49,018 nt of DNA. Source: Methanobacteriota archaeon (GTDB lineage Archaea > Thermoplasmatota > Thermoplasmata > RBG-16-68-12 > JAFNFQ01). The stretch covers positions 1 through 49,018 of the forward strand of contig JAFNFQ010000043.1 in NCBI GenBank assembly GCA_017885655.1, given 5' to 3'. Below, one piece after another: positions 9,082 to 17,454 of this stretch (its first letter is position 1; every line of letters begins with the position of its first letter). The notes below the pieces were generated by a model that did no database searches, was not told the DNA's origin, and was given only the letters and a program-made list of their open reading frames with translations. The position numbers and the translations under genes were made by a program.

Positions 9082-12000
9082 CTATGCTTTGCCCTTTTCT
9101 TCACCCGGCTTGCTGACTTTCTTTTCTTCGACTTTCTTCACCGCAGCAGCGGAAGCCTTGTTTTCGCCCGGCGAACTGACTTTCCGCACTTCGGGTTTCT
9201 TCTGTGCGATGACAGCACCTTTTCCCACGCCAGGTTTGCTGACATTCTTCCCCGTGGTCTTCATCGGTGCAGCCACGGTCGCTTTGCCTTTCTCAGGCTT
9301 GCTTGCCACCTGTGACTCAGCTTCCTTCCCCCCGACCGCGGCAACCTTGTCTCCCCCCTTACCTCTGCGGCGCAGAAGCCACAGCGCAAAGGCGCTGAGG
9401 AGCGCCCCGAGCCCGATCGCCAGACACATCGCGATAATCAAGAGCCACGCAGGGATCGAGTACGTTCCACCGTCGCTTGCACGCGTGAGTTCAATGTCAC
9501 CGAGATCCACGACACTCTTGTTCAGCCGAGGCTCCGCCGCCAAGGTCCGTGTCTCGAATCCGAACGCGCTCGCGCGGACTGTGTAGGGGCGTAGGTCGAG
9601 GCTGAGGAAGCGGAACATCCCACCGGCTCCCGTGATATTGGCTCGGACGACGAGACCGTTCGCCAGGAGCTCCACAAGAGCCCCTGAGAGAGGATTAGTC
9701 GCGTCCATTGCACGTCCCCTCACCTCGCCGCGCGTGGGCGGAGGTCCGACGCCCGCCGTCGAGAAGTGCCAGACCGTCGCGTTTCCCGCATACTCCCACC
9801 CGTCAGAGACGCCAAGTCTCCAGAAGTAGGTGGTACCCTCCGTAAGGTTGACAGTGACGCTGGTGTCGGTTGACGTCCCCGTGATCGATGTCCCGAACCC
9901 CTCGTCCTCGCTGATCCAGTAGTAGTATGTGACCGGATCGTCGTCCGCATCCGTGACCGGCTGCCACATGAGGGTGACGTTCGGGCCTATGCCAGTCGTG
10001 CCGTTGGACGGAGAGAATGGCGGTGGGATTGGCGGCGGAGTGTTCGTCCTGAAGAACGCTCCGGTCGAGGCGGACCAGACCCTCCCGTCAAAGACCGACA
10101 CGCTCATCAGGAAAGCGCTGCCCCTCGCGAACGTTGGGCCGGCGTAGGTGACCGTTGTGGTGCCGTCCGTGGCGTTCTGGAACCAGAGAAGAGTGGAAGG
10201 AGCGACCAGACTGACCGAGACATTGTAGGCTATCTGGGCCAGGTCTCCGCTGTTCGCGTCCTGGAACTGCCACTCAAGCGTCGGTGTGTCCGAGCGGATG
10301 TGACTGATTCCTTCGGTGCCACCAATGTAGCCGTCCACCGCCAGGTCGAGTGCCTCCGGAGGCACGTTTATCAGCGCCCGCGTTGACCTGATTGTCGCGA
10401 ACGACTGGACGTGGTCGCCCGACTCGACGGCCACGTAGCTGGAATCCTTGACCTCGAGTCCGACCGTCGCGTCCGCGGTGCCGGGACGAGCGAAGTCGAC
10501 GAGGAGGATGAGCGAGGTGGACGCGGACTGAACCACCTGCAAGGAGACGGGGAACGTCACTATGCCTGAGATCGGCGCGCTGGCCCCGAGGAGCTGGTCC
10601 AAGCCTGTAACCGTGCCCGAATGGTCTAAGTCGTCGTACATGAGGATTCTGTCAACATCTGTGTCGCTCGCCGTCCCTATGCGGTCCACGCGGATGCCGG
10701 TGACGTTGATATCCGGGTCGGACGTGAAGAGGAAGAGCTGGAGGAAGGGCACAAGCTGCGCTCCCTCATCGACCATGATTGGAGCGAGATCCACGCCCGC
10801 CACCGAGAGAAGGTCTGGCGGCTTGGCGAGGACGTATGGTCCGAAGAAGATCACGGAAAGGACGGTGTTGTTGTTGTCGGAGGCGTTGAACTGGTATGAG
10901 TAGTTCAGTCCTGGCGCCGTCAGGATGACCGAGGCTCCGAAGATGGCGCCCGCAGAGTAGTTGTCGGGATCCGCAATCCAGCCCATGTTTGCGAGCGCGA
11001 TCGATGTCAGGCTAACGTCTCCCATGAAAAGGGACACTTCGATCGATTTCGGGGCAAATCCCTCAGCATCCTGGTACACGACACGATAGGTGAACGTGTC
11101 GCCTGCGATCCCTTGGACGGGCGACACGGTCCCGCCGAGGAGAACCGGCGGCTGGTCGGGGCAGTAGACCACCGGGCCGTTCCTGTCCTGAGTGGAGTTA
11201 GTCAGCCCGCGCGAATCTCGGACAGAGAAATAGTAGGAGAACGATCCGCCGCACTGAAGGCCTACGAGTCCCCGCACATACACATACCCGTCGCGGAAGT
11301 CGTGGTCGTTCGGGTCCTCGGCGGTCATTTGGAACGGTCCGCCCGCGATTTCCATGCCTCCCCGCAGGACGTGCAGCAGGGGCTGACCGATGGCGGGTGG
11401 GTTATTGTCGACATCGGAGTACGAGATTCTCCAGAGGAACGTCCCGTCCGATGGTCCCGATTCGGGGTCAAGCCCATCGGTCTCGTAACCCAGGTCGCCA
11501 ACCCAGTCAAGGGCGGGAGGCTGGTTTGGCGCAAGCCCTCTGGCGAGCACAAGATTCCCGAAGTGCGTCAGCGGCGGGAGAGGAACGAACAGGAGGGGCC
11601 ATGTGGACCGATTGCCAGCGGCCAATAGGCCGTTGTATGGCGGGGCCGCCAGGGCAAACCGAAGCATCGTGTTCGGAGGTATGGGCAAGGCAACTCCAAC
11701 GAAAGAGAGGGGGATTGCGAACTCGTAGAACCGGTGGGGGGTTGTCGAGAAAGCGGTCGCACCCATGCCCGCCGCGCAGGAGGGCACCAAGATGTCCCCC
11801 GCTGGAGGGGCGCGCAGGCACGAACCGATCGAGATCCATGTGCCAGCGCCTGAGTTGTACCGCAGATGCCAGCCCTCCGTCGCGTTGACCGCGAACACGT
11901 CATCCGCGTTCGGCGTGGGACCGCCATTCGCATCCGTGTCGAAACCAATCGCGACCCCGTCAGCGGGGTCAGGCGTCATCTCATTCGCGACATCGATGGC

Positions 12001-13854
12001 GATGAAAAGGTGCGTGGCGTTGTTCTCCGCGGTCAGGTAACCCGGGACGCGGTTTCCCGCAGGAATATCGAGAGGGACAGTCGATTCGGGATCCAGGAGA
12101 TACTCGTTCGACATCCAAATCTCGTCGGGTCTCGGCGTCAGGCCTGGCCATGAAAGGTTGAGCGTCGGACGCTGTCCCTGCACGATCGTGGCCCACCCCC
12201 CCATCGCGGGGAAGTTCGTGCTCGATATGAGGTCGATGCTTCCTCCGGGGAGAAGGATGCCTGATTCGATCACTCCCAAGTTCATCGTGCGACCGACGAT
12301 GGCGAACGGGGCAATATCAATCATTATGAGGAGCGTTTCGGGGGAACCCGAGGCGACCCTTAGGAAGAAATTCAGCGTGGCCTTCGTCGGCGAGCCGCTC
12401 GGCGAACCTGTCGCCAAGACGATGTCCGTTCCCGGGGTGTAGTCTCCGTCTTTGTCCAGATCCCGCAGAGCCTTCACTGCCAAAACATCCGAAGCGCCAA
12501 CATTGCCGCCAAGCATGACCTCGATGCCGCTCAGATCGACGAGGTTCCGGTCGGCATTCAATCGCATCGACAGGACCGGCACGTCCGTGGCCCACTGCGC
12601 GACCGAGGCGGGAGAGAGAGGAGTGTAGCGGGTCAGCATGAGCGTGTCCTGGCTCGCCACGATTCTGGTACGGACACCGGCCGCGTAGGTATCGAAGGGA
12701 AGCCCGACCGAACCGACCGTATCCGGATACTCAACGGATACGGAATTGGCGCCGGTCAGGCGAGCGCCTATCCAGTCGTCGATTCCGGCGGTGGAGTTCA
12801 AGTCATAGGAGATGAAGACCCGAACGGATGCCGCCATCGTCACTTGAAGGGAGCAGGACAGCCGCGCGACGAGCGAGACTTCACCGAACCTCGACTCCGC
12901 AAGAACTACATCTGGAGGACCTGGCGTGAACGCTCCATCCCCGTTATCGAGCCAGAGGCGCGCCCTGTTCACATCCTCCGCTCCCGCGCCAAGTCCGGAG
13001 AGAGTTACCTCGACCGCTTTGACAAGGACGTCGTTGGTCAGCACGGAGAAGTCCAGCTGCATCATGGGGAGGTTCATGCTGCCTTGGGCGGCCGTCGGCG
13101 GCGCAATCGAAGACCCCGAGACGCGCAACTGATCAGGCGGCAGCGCCGCGTCCGTCGGCGGCAGGAATGCCACCGCCATCTGATTCTCAAGCGGCCCGGG
13201 ATAGACGAGGCCGCTGCTCCCTGTCGCGTTCTCGATGCCCACAAGTGGCGTCGAGGTCAGGCCGCTGAGGGAACTGTATTGGATCACGATGCGACCATCC
13301 TTCCACAGCTCGTTCTGTTCGAGGATAATCTCGAACGTCTGGGCCTGGGTCGAGTACGCCTTGTAGACCTGATCCCACGCGATGATGAAGCGGCGCGGGG
13401 TCGAGGAGGGATAGGACTTGACGTACACGCTGCCGCTCCCGGATGCGGCGGGGTCGAGGTCGATGCCGAGGGCGACGACCCTGCTGTTCGGAGCTCCGGG
13501 GTCGGGGATCGGTGGGTCGGCGAAGAAGGAGTCGGGGACCGCGAACGTGATGAAGCCGTTGGAGCAGACATAGATCCGGTCTATGATGGTCTCGTAGTAC
13601 CTGAACTGGAAGTTGAGGCTGACTTCGAACGTGCACCCGTCGTCCGGCAGAGTGAGTCTGCTGCCGGATGTCGTGATGTCGATGTAGCTGTAGGTGACGA
13701 TGGGGGACGGAGTACGGCTGTCCACCCAGACATATCCATAGGAATCCGGACCGCCAGAGACCGCTTTTGCAGGCGCGGAACTGAGCAGGGGCATAGCGAC
13801 TAGAACGGCAGCGATGACAGTCAGCCATTTCGGCGAAAAAGCTGGAACGGTCAA
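9082..13854 (-). CDS. Giant membrane-anchored surface protein with lysine-rich cytoplasmic tail
   Basis: A 1590-residue protein read from a TTG at 13854. That start is preferred over the ATG at 13923 because the TATA box (13901-13909) lies inside the longer version, a GGGAGAGAGG SD directly precedes the TTG, and the protein then begins with a normal signal peptide (TVPAFSPKWLTVIAAVLVAM... SSAPAKA). After it come a nidogen/beta-sandwich-like region with 'CSNGFITF', several beta domains with hypothetical functions, an FN3-like domain (about residues 1340-1430), a carboxypeptidase-regulatory-like domain (GEVRGRAMDATNPLSGALVE) and one membrane helix (about 1487-1512). The tail of about 75 residues is unusual: lysine/alanine-rich with repeated VSKPG motifs, resembling histone H1-type tails. 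Probably an envelope adhesin; ligands unknown. Confidence 0.85.
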   Translation of the reverse strand: MTVPAFSPKWLTVIAAVLVAMPLLSSAPAKAVSGGPDSYGYVWVDSRTPSPIVTYSYIDITTSGSRLTLPDDGCTFEVSLNFQFRYYETIIDRIYVCSNGFITFAVPDSFFADPPIPDPGAPNSRVVALGIDLDPAASGSGSVYVKSYPSSTPRRFIIAWDQVYKAYSTQAQTFEIILEQNELWKDGRIVIQYSSLSGLTSTPLVGIENATGSSGLVYPGPLENQMAVAFLPPTDAALPPDQLRVSGSSIAPPTAAQGSMNLPMMQLDFSVLTNDVLVKAVEVTLSGLGAGAEDVNRARLWLDNGDGAFTPGPPDVVLAESRFGEVSLVARLSCSLQVTMAASVRVFISYDLNSTAGIDDWIGARLTGANSVSVEYPDTVGSVGLPFDTYAAGVRTRIVASQDTLMLTRYTPLSPASVAQWATDVPVLSMRLNADRNLVDLSGIEVMLGGNVGASDVLAVKALRDLDKDGDYTPGTDIVLATGSPSGSPTKATLNFFLRVASGSPETLLIMIDIAPFAIVGRTMNLGVIESGILLPGGSIDLISSTNFPAMGGWATIVQGQRPTLNLSWPGLTPRPDEIWMSNEYLLDPESTVPLDIPAGNRVPGYLTAENNATHLFIAIDVANEMTPDPADGVAIGFDTDANGGPTPNADDVFAVNATEGWHLRYNSGAGTWISIGSCLRAPPAGDILVPSCAAGMGATAFSTTPHRFYEFAIPLSFVGVALPIPPNTMLRFALAAPPYNGLLAAGNRSTWPLLFVPLPPLTHFGNLVLARGLAPNQPPALDWVGDLGYETDGLDPESGPSDGTFLWRISYSDVDNNPPAIGQPLLHVLRGGMEIAGGPFQMTAEDPNDHDFRDGYVYVRGLVGLQCGGSFSYYFSVRDSRGLTNSTQDRNGPVVYCPDQPPVLLGGTVSPVQGIAGDTFTYRVVYQDAEGFAPKSIEVSLFMGDVSLTSIALANMGWIADPDNYSAGAIFGASVILTAPGLNYSYQFNASDNNNTVLSVIFFGPYVLAKPPDLLSVAGVDLAPIMVDEGAQLVPFLQLFLFTSDPDINVTGIRVDRIGTASDTDVDRILMYDDLDHSGTVTGLDQLLGASAPISGIVTFPVSLQVVQSASTSLILLVDFARPGTADATVGLEVKDSSYVAVESGDHVQSFATIRSTRALINVPPEALDLAVDGYIGGTEGISHIRSDTPTLEWQFQDANSGDLAQIAYNVSVSLVAPSTLLWFQNATDGTTTVTYAGPTFARGSAFLMSVSVFDGRVWSASTGAFFRTNTPPPIPPPFSPSNGTTGIGPNVTLMWQPVTDADDDPVTYYYWISEDEGFGTSITGTSTDTSVTVNLTEGTTYFWRLGVSDGWEYAGNATVWHFSTAGVGPPPTRGEVRGRAMDATNPLSGALVELLANGLVVRANITGAGGMFRFLSLDLRPYTVRASAFGFETRTLAAEPRLNKSVVDLGDIELTRASDGGTYSIPAWLLIIAMCLAIGLGALLSAFALWLLRRRGKGGDKVAAVGGKEAESQVASKPEKGKATVAAPMKTTGKNVSKPGVGKGAVIAQKKPEVRKVSSPGENKASAAAVKKVEEKKVSKPGEEKGKA

Positions 13855-13861
13855 ACCTCTC

Positions 13862-13909
13862 TCCCCCTTTGTGCCTGACAATACAAAGGGGGAAGTCTGG
13901 CTATAAATT
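13862..13909 (-). promoter_or_regulatory. Promoter with 11-bp inverted repeat at the start site
   Basis: Reading the minus strand, a TATA box (13909-13901, AATTTATAG) predicts a transcription start near 13877. A perfect 11-bp inverted repeat, TCCCCCTTTGT (13862-13872) and ACAAAGGGGGA (13883-13893) with a 10-nt spacer, straddles that start and ends just before the SD. It could be an operator or a 5' RNA hairpin that masks the SD. Confidence 0.7.
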
Positions 13910-13980
13910 CTTTGGTGCGTCATCGGAGAATATCGGAGGAATCCCCGTTAGTTTTCGGCGAAATCTTCACCGACCCTTCC

Positions 13981-14346
13981 TCATCTGCTCATCAGCTTGA
14001 TTATCGCCTCTGCCGGCTCCCCGTTGCACTCCTCCAGGGCCTTCCTCGCCTCTTCCTCGGACACTCCCGCCTTCTCCGCGACCAGCCTGATGTCCTCGAT
14101 CGGTATCGCGGGCTTTCCCGGCGTGCCGCTCCCCTTCGCCCTTTCCTCCGGCTCGCCGACCACTTGGAAAACTGTGGCCTGACCCTTCACGTTCATCCTC
14201 GTGACCTGAGCGCCGGCAATCACATACTCCTTGTCCGCGGCCCTGATGATGACCTCCTCCACCCCCTCTATCTCTTCGGATTCGATCCCCATCTGCTTCA
14301 TCATCCGCCTCATCTGGCGAGGGTCCATGCGGCCGCCTGGAATCAT
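13981..14346 (-). CDS. nac: Archaeal nascent polypeptide-associated complex protein (NAC-alpha)
   Basis: A 121-residue protein matching archaeal NAC: a methionine/arginine-rich N-terminus (MDPRQMRRMMKQMGI), the NAC beta-barrel domain with 'EVIIRAADKEYVIAGAQVT' and 'QATVFQVVGE', a linker, and a C-terminal UBA domain (about residues 80-121, IRLVAEKAGVSEEEARKALE). The homodimer binds nascent chains at the ribosome exit tunnel. The start at 14346 is chosen over upstream codons because AGGTGA lies 4 nt before it and TTTAAA at 14381-14386 fits a TATA box with a leader of about 10 nt. It is divergent from the nucleotidyltransferase gene. Confidence 0.95.
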   Translation of the reverse strand: MIPGGRMDPRQMRRMMKQMGIESEEIEGVEEVIIRAADKEYVIAGAQVTRMNVKGQATVFQVVGEPEERAKGSGTPGKPAIPIEDIRLVAEKAGVSEEEARKALEECNGEPAEAIIKLMSR

Positions 14347-14473
14347 CGGTTCACCTGAATCTCGGAGCGGTGATTGACGGTTTAAACATTGCGTGGGAGC
14401 TTGGACCCCACATTCCGGCGGCAATCCAATCTGCAAGCTATATAGCTCCGGCACCCATGAGCAGCGGCAGTCG

Positions 14474-15103
14474 ATGGAGCAACCCATGGGTTCAGCGAGC
14501 TTCGAGGCAAAGGTTGGCCAGCTGGCGGCATCACTCTATCGCGTCGACGGGGTCCAGAGCGCGTTCCTGCTCGGCAGCCGCGCGAAAGGCGAGGCGATCA
14601 AGGGCTCCGACGTGGACCTTCTTGTGCTCTTCAAAGACGAGAAGAGCCTTCAGAGAGGTCGAAATGAGGTGTCCAAGGCTGCGGCAGCCACAAGCTTGTT
14701 CACCCAGGTTCTCGCACGCGCCATCGAGGATTTCTGGGAGACGACGGAGCGCACTTTCAGGGGAGAGATGCTCCGCGACGGTCGGGTCATATTCCTGAGC
14801 CCGCCGATTGACGGGGTTTTCGACTCGATGGTGCTCCTCGCATATGACCCGAGTAAGCTCGACCGAGGCGATGAGATGAAGGTGCGGAACGGCCTCCAAG
14901 CCCTGGTGAAGAAGGGAGCGCGGTGGCTCGGGACGGGGTGCCTTCTGCTGAGTATAGAGGACGCGTTCGCCGCCGAAAATATACTGCACACGATGGGGGT
15001 CGACTTCGAACTGATCCCAGCTCTGATGCCGCGCGTGCGCCGATCGTCGGGAGACAGCCAGGGTCGTGGCAAACGCCCCCGACACCGGACCGAGCGCAAG
15101 TAA
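14474..15103 (+). CDS. Archaeal nucleotidyltransferase-domain protein
   Basis: About 209 residues. The N-terminal half is a minimal pol-beta-type nucleotidyltransferase with the signature GSRAKGEAIKGSDVDLLVLF (glycine-serine plus DxD metal ligands). The C-terminal half (LLAYDPSKLDRGDE..., WLGTGCLLLSIEDAFAAENI) resembles a region I recall from archaeal proteins annotated simply as nucleotidyltransferases, with 'LGxGxLLxxxE' and a closing strand. The substrate is unknown; these proteins may modify RNA or protein, or act with a partner. The TATA box GCTATATAG (14437-14445) places transcription near 14468, so ATG 14474 (alternative 14486) would be almost leaderless. The last 15 residues are very basic. 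Confidence 0.8.
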   Translation: MEQPMGSASFEAKVGQLAASLYRVDGVQSAFLLGSRAKGEAIKGSDVDLLVLFKDEKSLQRGRNEVSKAAAATSLFTQVLARAIEDFWETTERTFRGEMLRDGRVIFLSPPIDGVFDSMVLLAYDPSKLDRGDEMKVRNGLQALVKKGARWLGTGCLLLSIEDAFAAENILHTMGVDFELIPALMPRVRRSSGDSQGRGKRPRHRTERK

Positions 15104-15152
15104 TCTCCCGGCGACTCGGACGGAGTCGGATGTTGGCATGCCGCTCAGGCGT

Positions 15153-15267
15153 TGTCAATTCTTTAGGGATTTTCATGTGGTGATTGTGAGATGCCCCATT
15201 GCGTTCCTCCATGATCCCGGGTAGGTTACCTAGTTTCCCAACGATTTCCATCCCTAAGAATTTGACA
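15153..15267. repeat. Imperfect long inverted repeat in intergenic gap
   Basis: TGTCAATTCTTTAGGGA (15153-15169) and TCCCTAAGAATTTGACA (15251-15267) are inverted near-copies, differing by shifted single bases, that bracket 81 bp between the nucleotidyltransferase gene and thiL. The enclosed DNA is less GC-rich than its surroundings and contains the small palindrome AGGTTACCT. It may be a decayed miniature element or a structured RNA; no open frame is present. Confidence 0.5.
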
Positions 15268-15319
15268 GCCTCTGCCGCTCAACAATCCTTAATTATCGCG
15301 ATGGCTCTACCGCACGGCA

Positions 15320-16291
15320 ATGGTGACCCTCGCCGAATTCGGTGAACGTAACGCCGTGAAGGAGCTCATGCGGGTCTTCGACAGGGGCTACTCCCCCGGC
15401 CTCGGCGACGACTGCGGCATAATCCCGTTCGGCGACCAGTACCTGCTCCTCACCACCGACGTGGTGAACGAGAAGACGCACTTCCCCAAGGGCACCACGC
15501 CCTACGACATGGGTTGGTACTCCGTGGCGGTGAACCTGAGCGACGTCGCGGCCATGGGAGGCTACCCCCTCGCCTTCATTGCGGCACTGACCCTGCCCCG
15601 GACCACCGACCTCTCTTTCCTGCGCGAGGTCGCGCGCGGCATGGACGCCTGCACGAAGCAGTACGGCGTGGCGGTGTACGGCGGCGACACCAAGGAGGGC
15701 GACTCCATCTCGATAGCCGGCGTGGCCCTCGGGCGCGTTTCCAAGGACAGGATACTCTTGAGGAAGGGCAGCAAGGTCGGCGACATCATCGCCGTCACGG
15801 GCGAGATAGGGCGCGGCGGCTGGGCGGCGGAGACGATCCGCAAGACGGGGTCGAACAAAGAGGCGATTGAGACGCTCCTCCATCCAGACCCCCGGCTCGA
15901 GGAGGGCAGGCTCCTGTCCGAGACGGGAGCGGTGACCGCCTGCATGGACACCTCCGACGGCCTCGCGAGCACGCTCTATCAGATGCGCGAGCAGAACGCG
16001 ACGGGGTTCGAGGTCGAGCAGGGGAAGCTGCCTTTCTATCCGAAGCTGCGGACGCTGCCTGCCCCCGACATGACGAGGCTCGCGATCTACCATGGCGGCG
16101 ACTACGAGCTCGTCGTCACAATCAAGCCGGAGCAGTTCGAGGAGGTCAAGGCCGCGCTCGCGAAGCACAACGCGCATCTCACCGCGATAGGCCACGTCAC
16201 GAAGGACAGGGACTGCGTGCTCGTGACCGACAGGGGCAGGGAGCAGATCGCCGACCGCGGCTGGGAGCACTTCCGCGCGGTCCCGCTCTGA
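15320..16291 (+). CDS. thiL: Thiamine-monophosphate kinase
   Basis: 323 residues, the usual length for ThiL, which phosphorylates thiamine monophosphate to thiamine diphosphate with ATP. Family signatures: 'SPGLGDDCGII' near residue 25, 'LLLTTDVVNEKTHFP', 'VAVNLSDVAAMGGYP', 'YGGDTKEGDSISIAGVALG' and 'CMDTSDGLASTL'. These aspartates bind Mg-ATP in the AIRS/PurM fold. TATA box CTTAATTAT at 15288-15296 puts the transcription start at about the ATG, so the mRNA is probably leaderless. No TPP riboswitch signature is visible upstream. It is followed after 32 nt by the radical SAM gene on the same strand. Confidence 0.95.
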   Translation: MVTLAEFGERNAVKELMRVFDRGYSPGLGDDCGIIPFGDQYLLLTTDVVNEKTHFPKGTTPYDMGWYSVAVNLSDVAAMGGYPLAFIAALTLPRTTDLSFLREVARGMDACTKQYGVAVYGGDTKEGDSISIAGVALGRVSKDRILLRKGSKVGDIIAVTGEIGRGGWAAETIRKTGSNKEAIETLLHPDPRLEEGRLLSETGAVTACMDTSDGLASTLYQMREQNATGFEVEQGKLPFYPKLRTLPAPDMTRLAIYHGGDYELVVTIKPEQFEEVKAALAKHNAHLTAIGHVTKDRDCVLVTDRGREQIADRGWEHFRAVPL

Positions 16292-16323
16292 CCCTCCATA
16301 TCCGGAATGCTTTTTAGAGCGGT

Positions 16324-17454
16324 ATGCCCTTCATCGAAGAGAGAATGCACCCGGAGACCGCCGCCGGAGAAAAAGCGCCGTTCCCCATCGGCAAGCCCGT
16401 GTCCCTCTGGAAACAGTTGCCTGATGGCAGGATCATGTGCACCGCCTGCGCTCGCTACTGCCGCCTCAAGGACGGCCAGACAGGCTTCTGCGGCATCAGG
16501 GGGGTTCACGAGGGCAAGCTCCACCTCTACGCGTACGGGCGAGTCATAACCGGCCACGTCGACCCGATCGAGAAGAAGCCGGTAATCCACTACAGGCCGG
16601 GCAGCAAGATCTTCTCCATCGCCACGACAGGCTGCAACTGGATGTGCCAGTACTGCCAGAACTTCGACATCAGCCAGAGGAGGAGGGTCGAGGGGACCGA
16701 GGTCGAGCCCGCTGACGTCGTCCGCATGACGCAGGAGCACGGCTGCCAGGGCATCGCCTACACCTACAACGAGCCCTCGATATTCATGGAGTTCGCTCAC
16801 GACATCGGGGTCCTCGCGCGCAAGGCCGGCCTGGTCAACATCTTCGTGTCGAACGGCTACAGCACCCCCGACGCTGTCGCGATGATGCCCGACTTCCTCG
16901 ACTGCATCACCGTCGACTTCAAGGGGAGCGGGGAGAAGAGCTTCGTCCGCAGGTACATACGCGTCCCCGACGCCGAGCCGATCTTCCAGACACTGCTCGA
17001 GATGAAGCGCAAGACGAAAGTGCACATCGAGGTGACTGACCTGGTGGTGCCGCAGGTCGGCGACGACATCGAGGCGGCGAGGCGCCTCTCGAACTGGGTG
17101 ATGGACAATCTCGGGCCCGACACGGTGATCCACTTCCTCAGGTTCCACCCGGACTACAGGATGATGGACATTCCCAGCACGCCCGTCAAGACGCTGGAGA
17201 AGCACTGCAGCGTCGCGAAGGAGGCGGGGCTGAGGTTCGTCTACATCGGGAACGTGCCGGGCCACCCGCTCGAGCACACCTATTGCCCGGAGTGCGGGAC
17301 GATGGCGGTGAGGCGCATGGGATTCGACATCGTCGGCTGGTACCTTGACGAGAAGAACGGCTGCAAATCGTGCGGCTACCAGCTGCCGATCGTCGGCACG
17401 CTCGAGAAGACCGCGGGCGAGGACCGTTTCTACTCGGTTCTGCACCACGGCTAG
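16324..17454 (+). CDS. amrS: AmmeMemoRadiSam system radical SAM enzyme
   Basis: 376 residues. The radical SAM motif C-x3-C-x2-C is present as CNWMCQYC after 'FSIATTG', preceded by a four-cysteine N-terminal module (CTACARYC ... CGIRG) and followed by 'GIAYTYNEPSIFMEF' and 'HFLRFHPDYRM', all typical of AmrS (PflA-like, COG1180). A C-terminal CPECG...CKSCG pair looks like a zinc ribbon. AmrS works with the Memo-like AmrB and AMMECR1-like AmrA proteins; the target is not settled, and neither partner is in this window. A TATA-like TTTTTAGA at 16311-16318 would favour the second ATG at 16345 (369 residues); the upstream ATG at 16324 would need read-through from thiL. The stop shares a CTAG with the convergent neighbour. 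Confidence 0.9.
   Translation: MPFIEERMHPETAAGEKAPFPIGKPVSLWKQLPDGRIMCTACARYCRLKDGQTGFCGIRGVHEGKLHLYAYGRVITGHVDPIEKKPVIHYRPGSKIFSIATTGCNWMCQYCQNFDISQRRRVEGTEVEPADVVRMTQEHGCQGIAYTYNEPSIFMEFAHDIGVLARKAGLVNIFVSNGYSTPDAVAMMPDFLDCITVDFKGSGEKSFVRRYIRVPDAEPIFQTLLEMKRKTKVHIEVTDLVVPQVGDDIEAARRLSNWVMDNLGPDTVIHFLRFHPDYRMMDIPSTPVKTLEKHCSVAKEAGLRFVYIGNVPGHPLEHTYCPECGTMAVRRMGFDIVGWYLDEKNGCKSCGYQLPIVGTLEKTAGEDRFYSVLHHG

Noticed and set aside
14990-15060. DUF3343-like domain at the end of the nucleotidyltransferase
   Set aside because: The 'AENIL...GVDFELIP' segment is reminiscent, but the rest fits the C-terminal region of archaeal nucleotidyltransferases better and the DUF3343 cysteine is absent.
15104-15319. 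TPP riboswitch upstream of thiL
   Set aside because: The conserved CUGAGA and ACCUGAUCUGG-type elements are absent, and the TATA box leaves no room for a leader.
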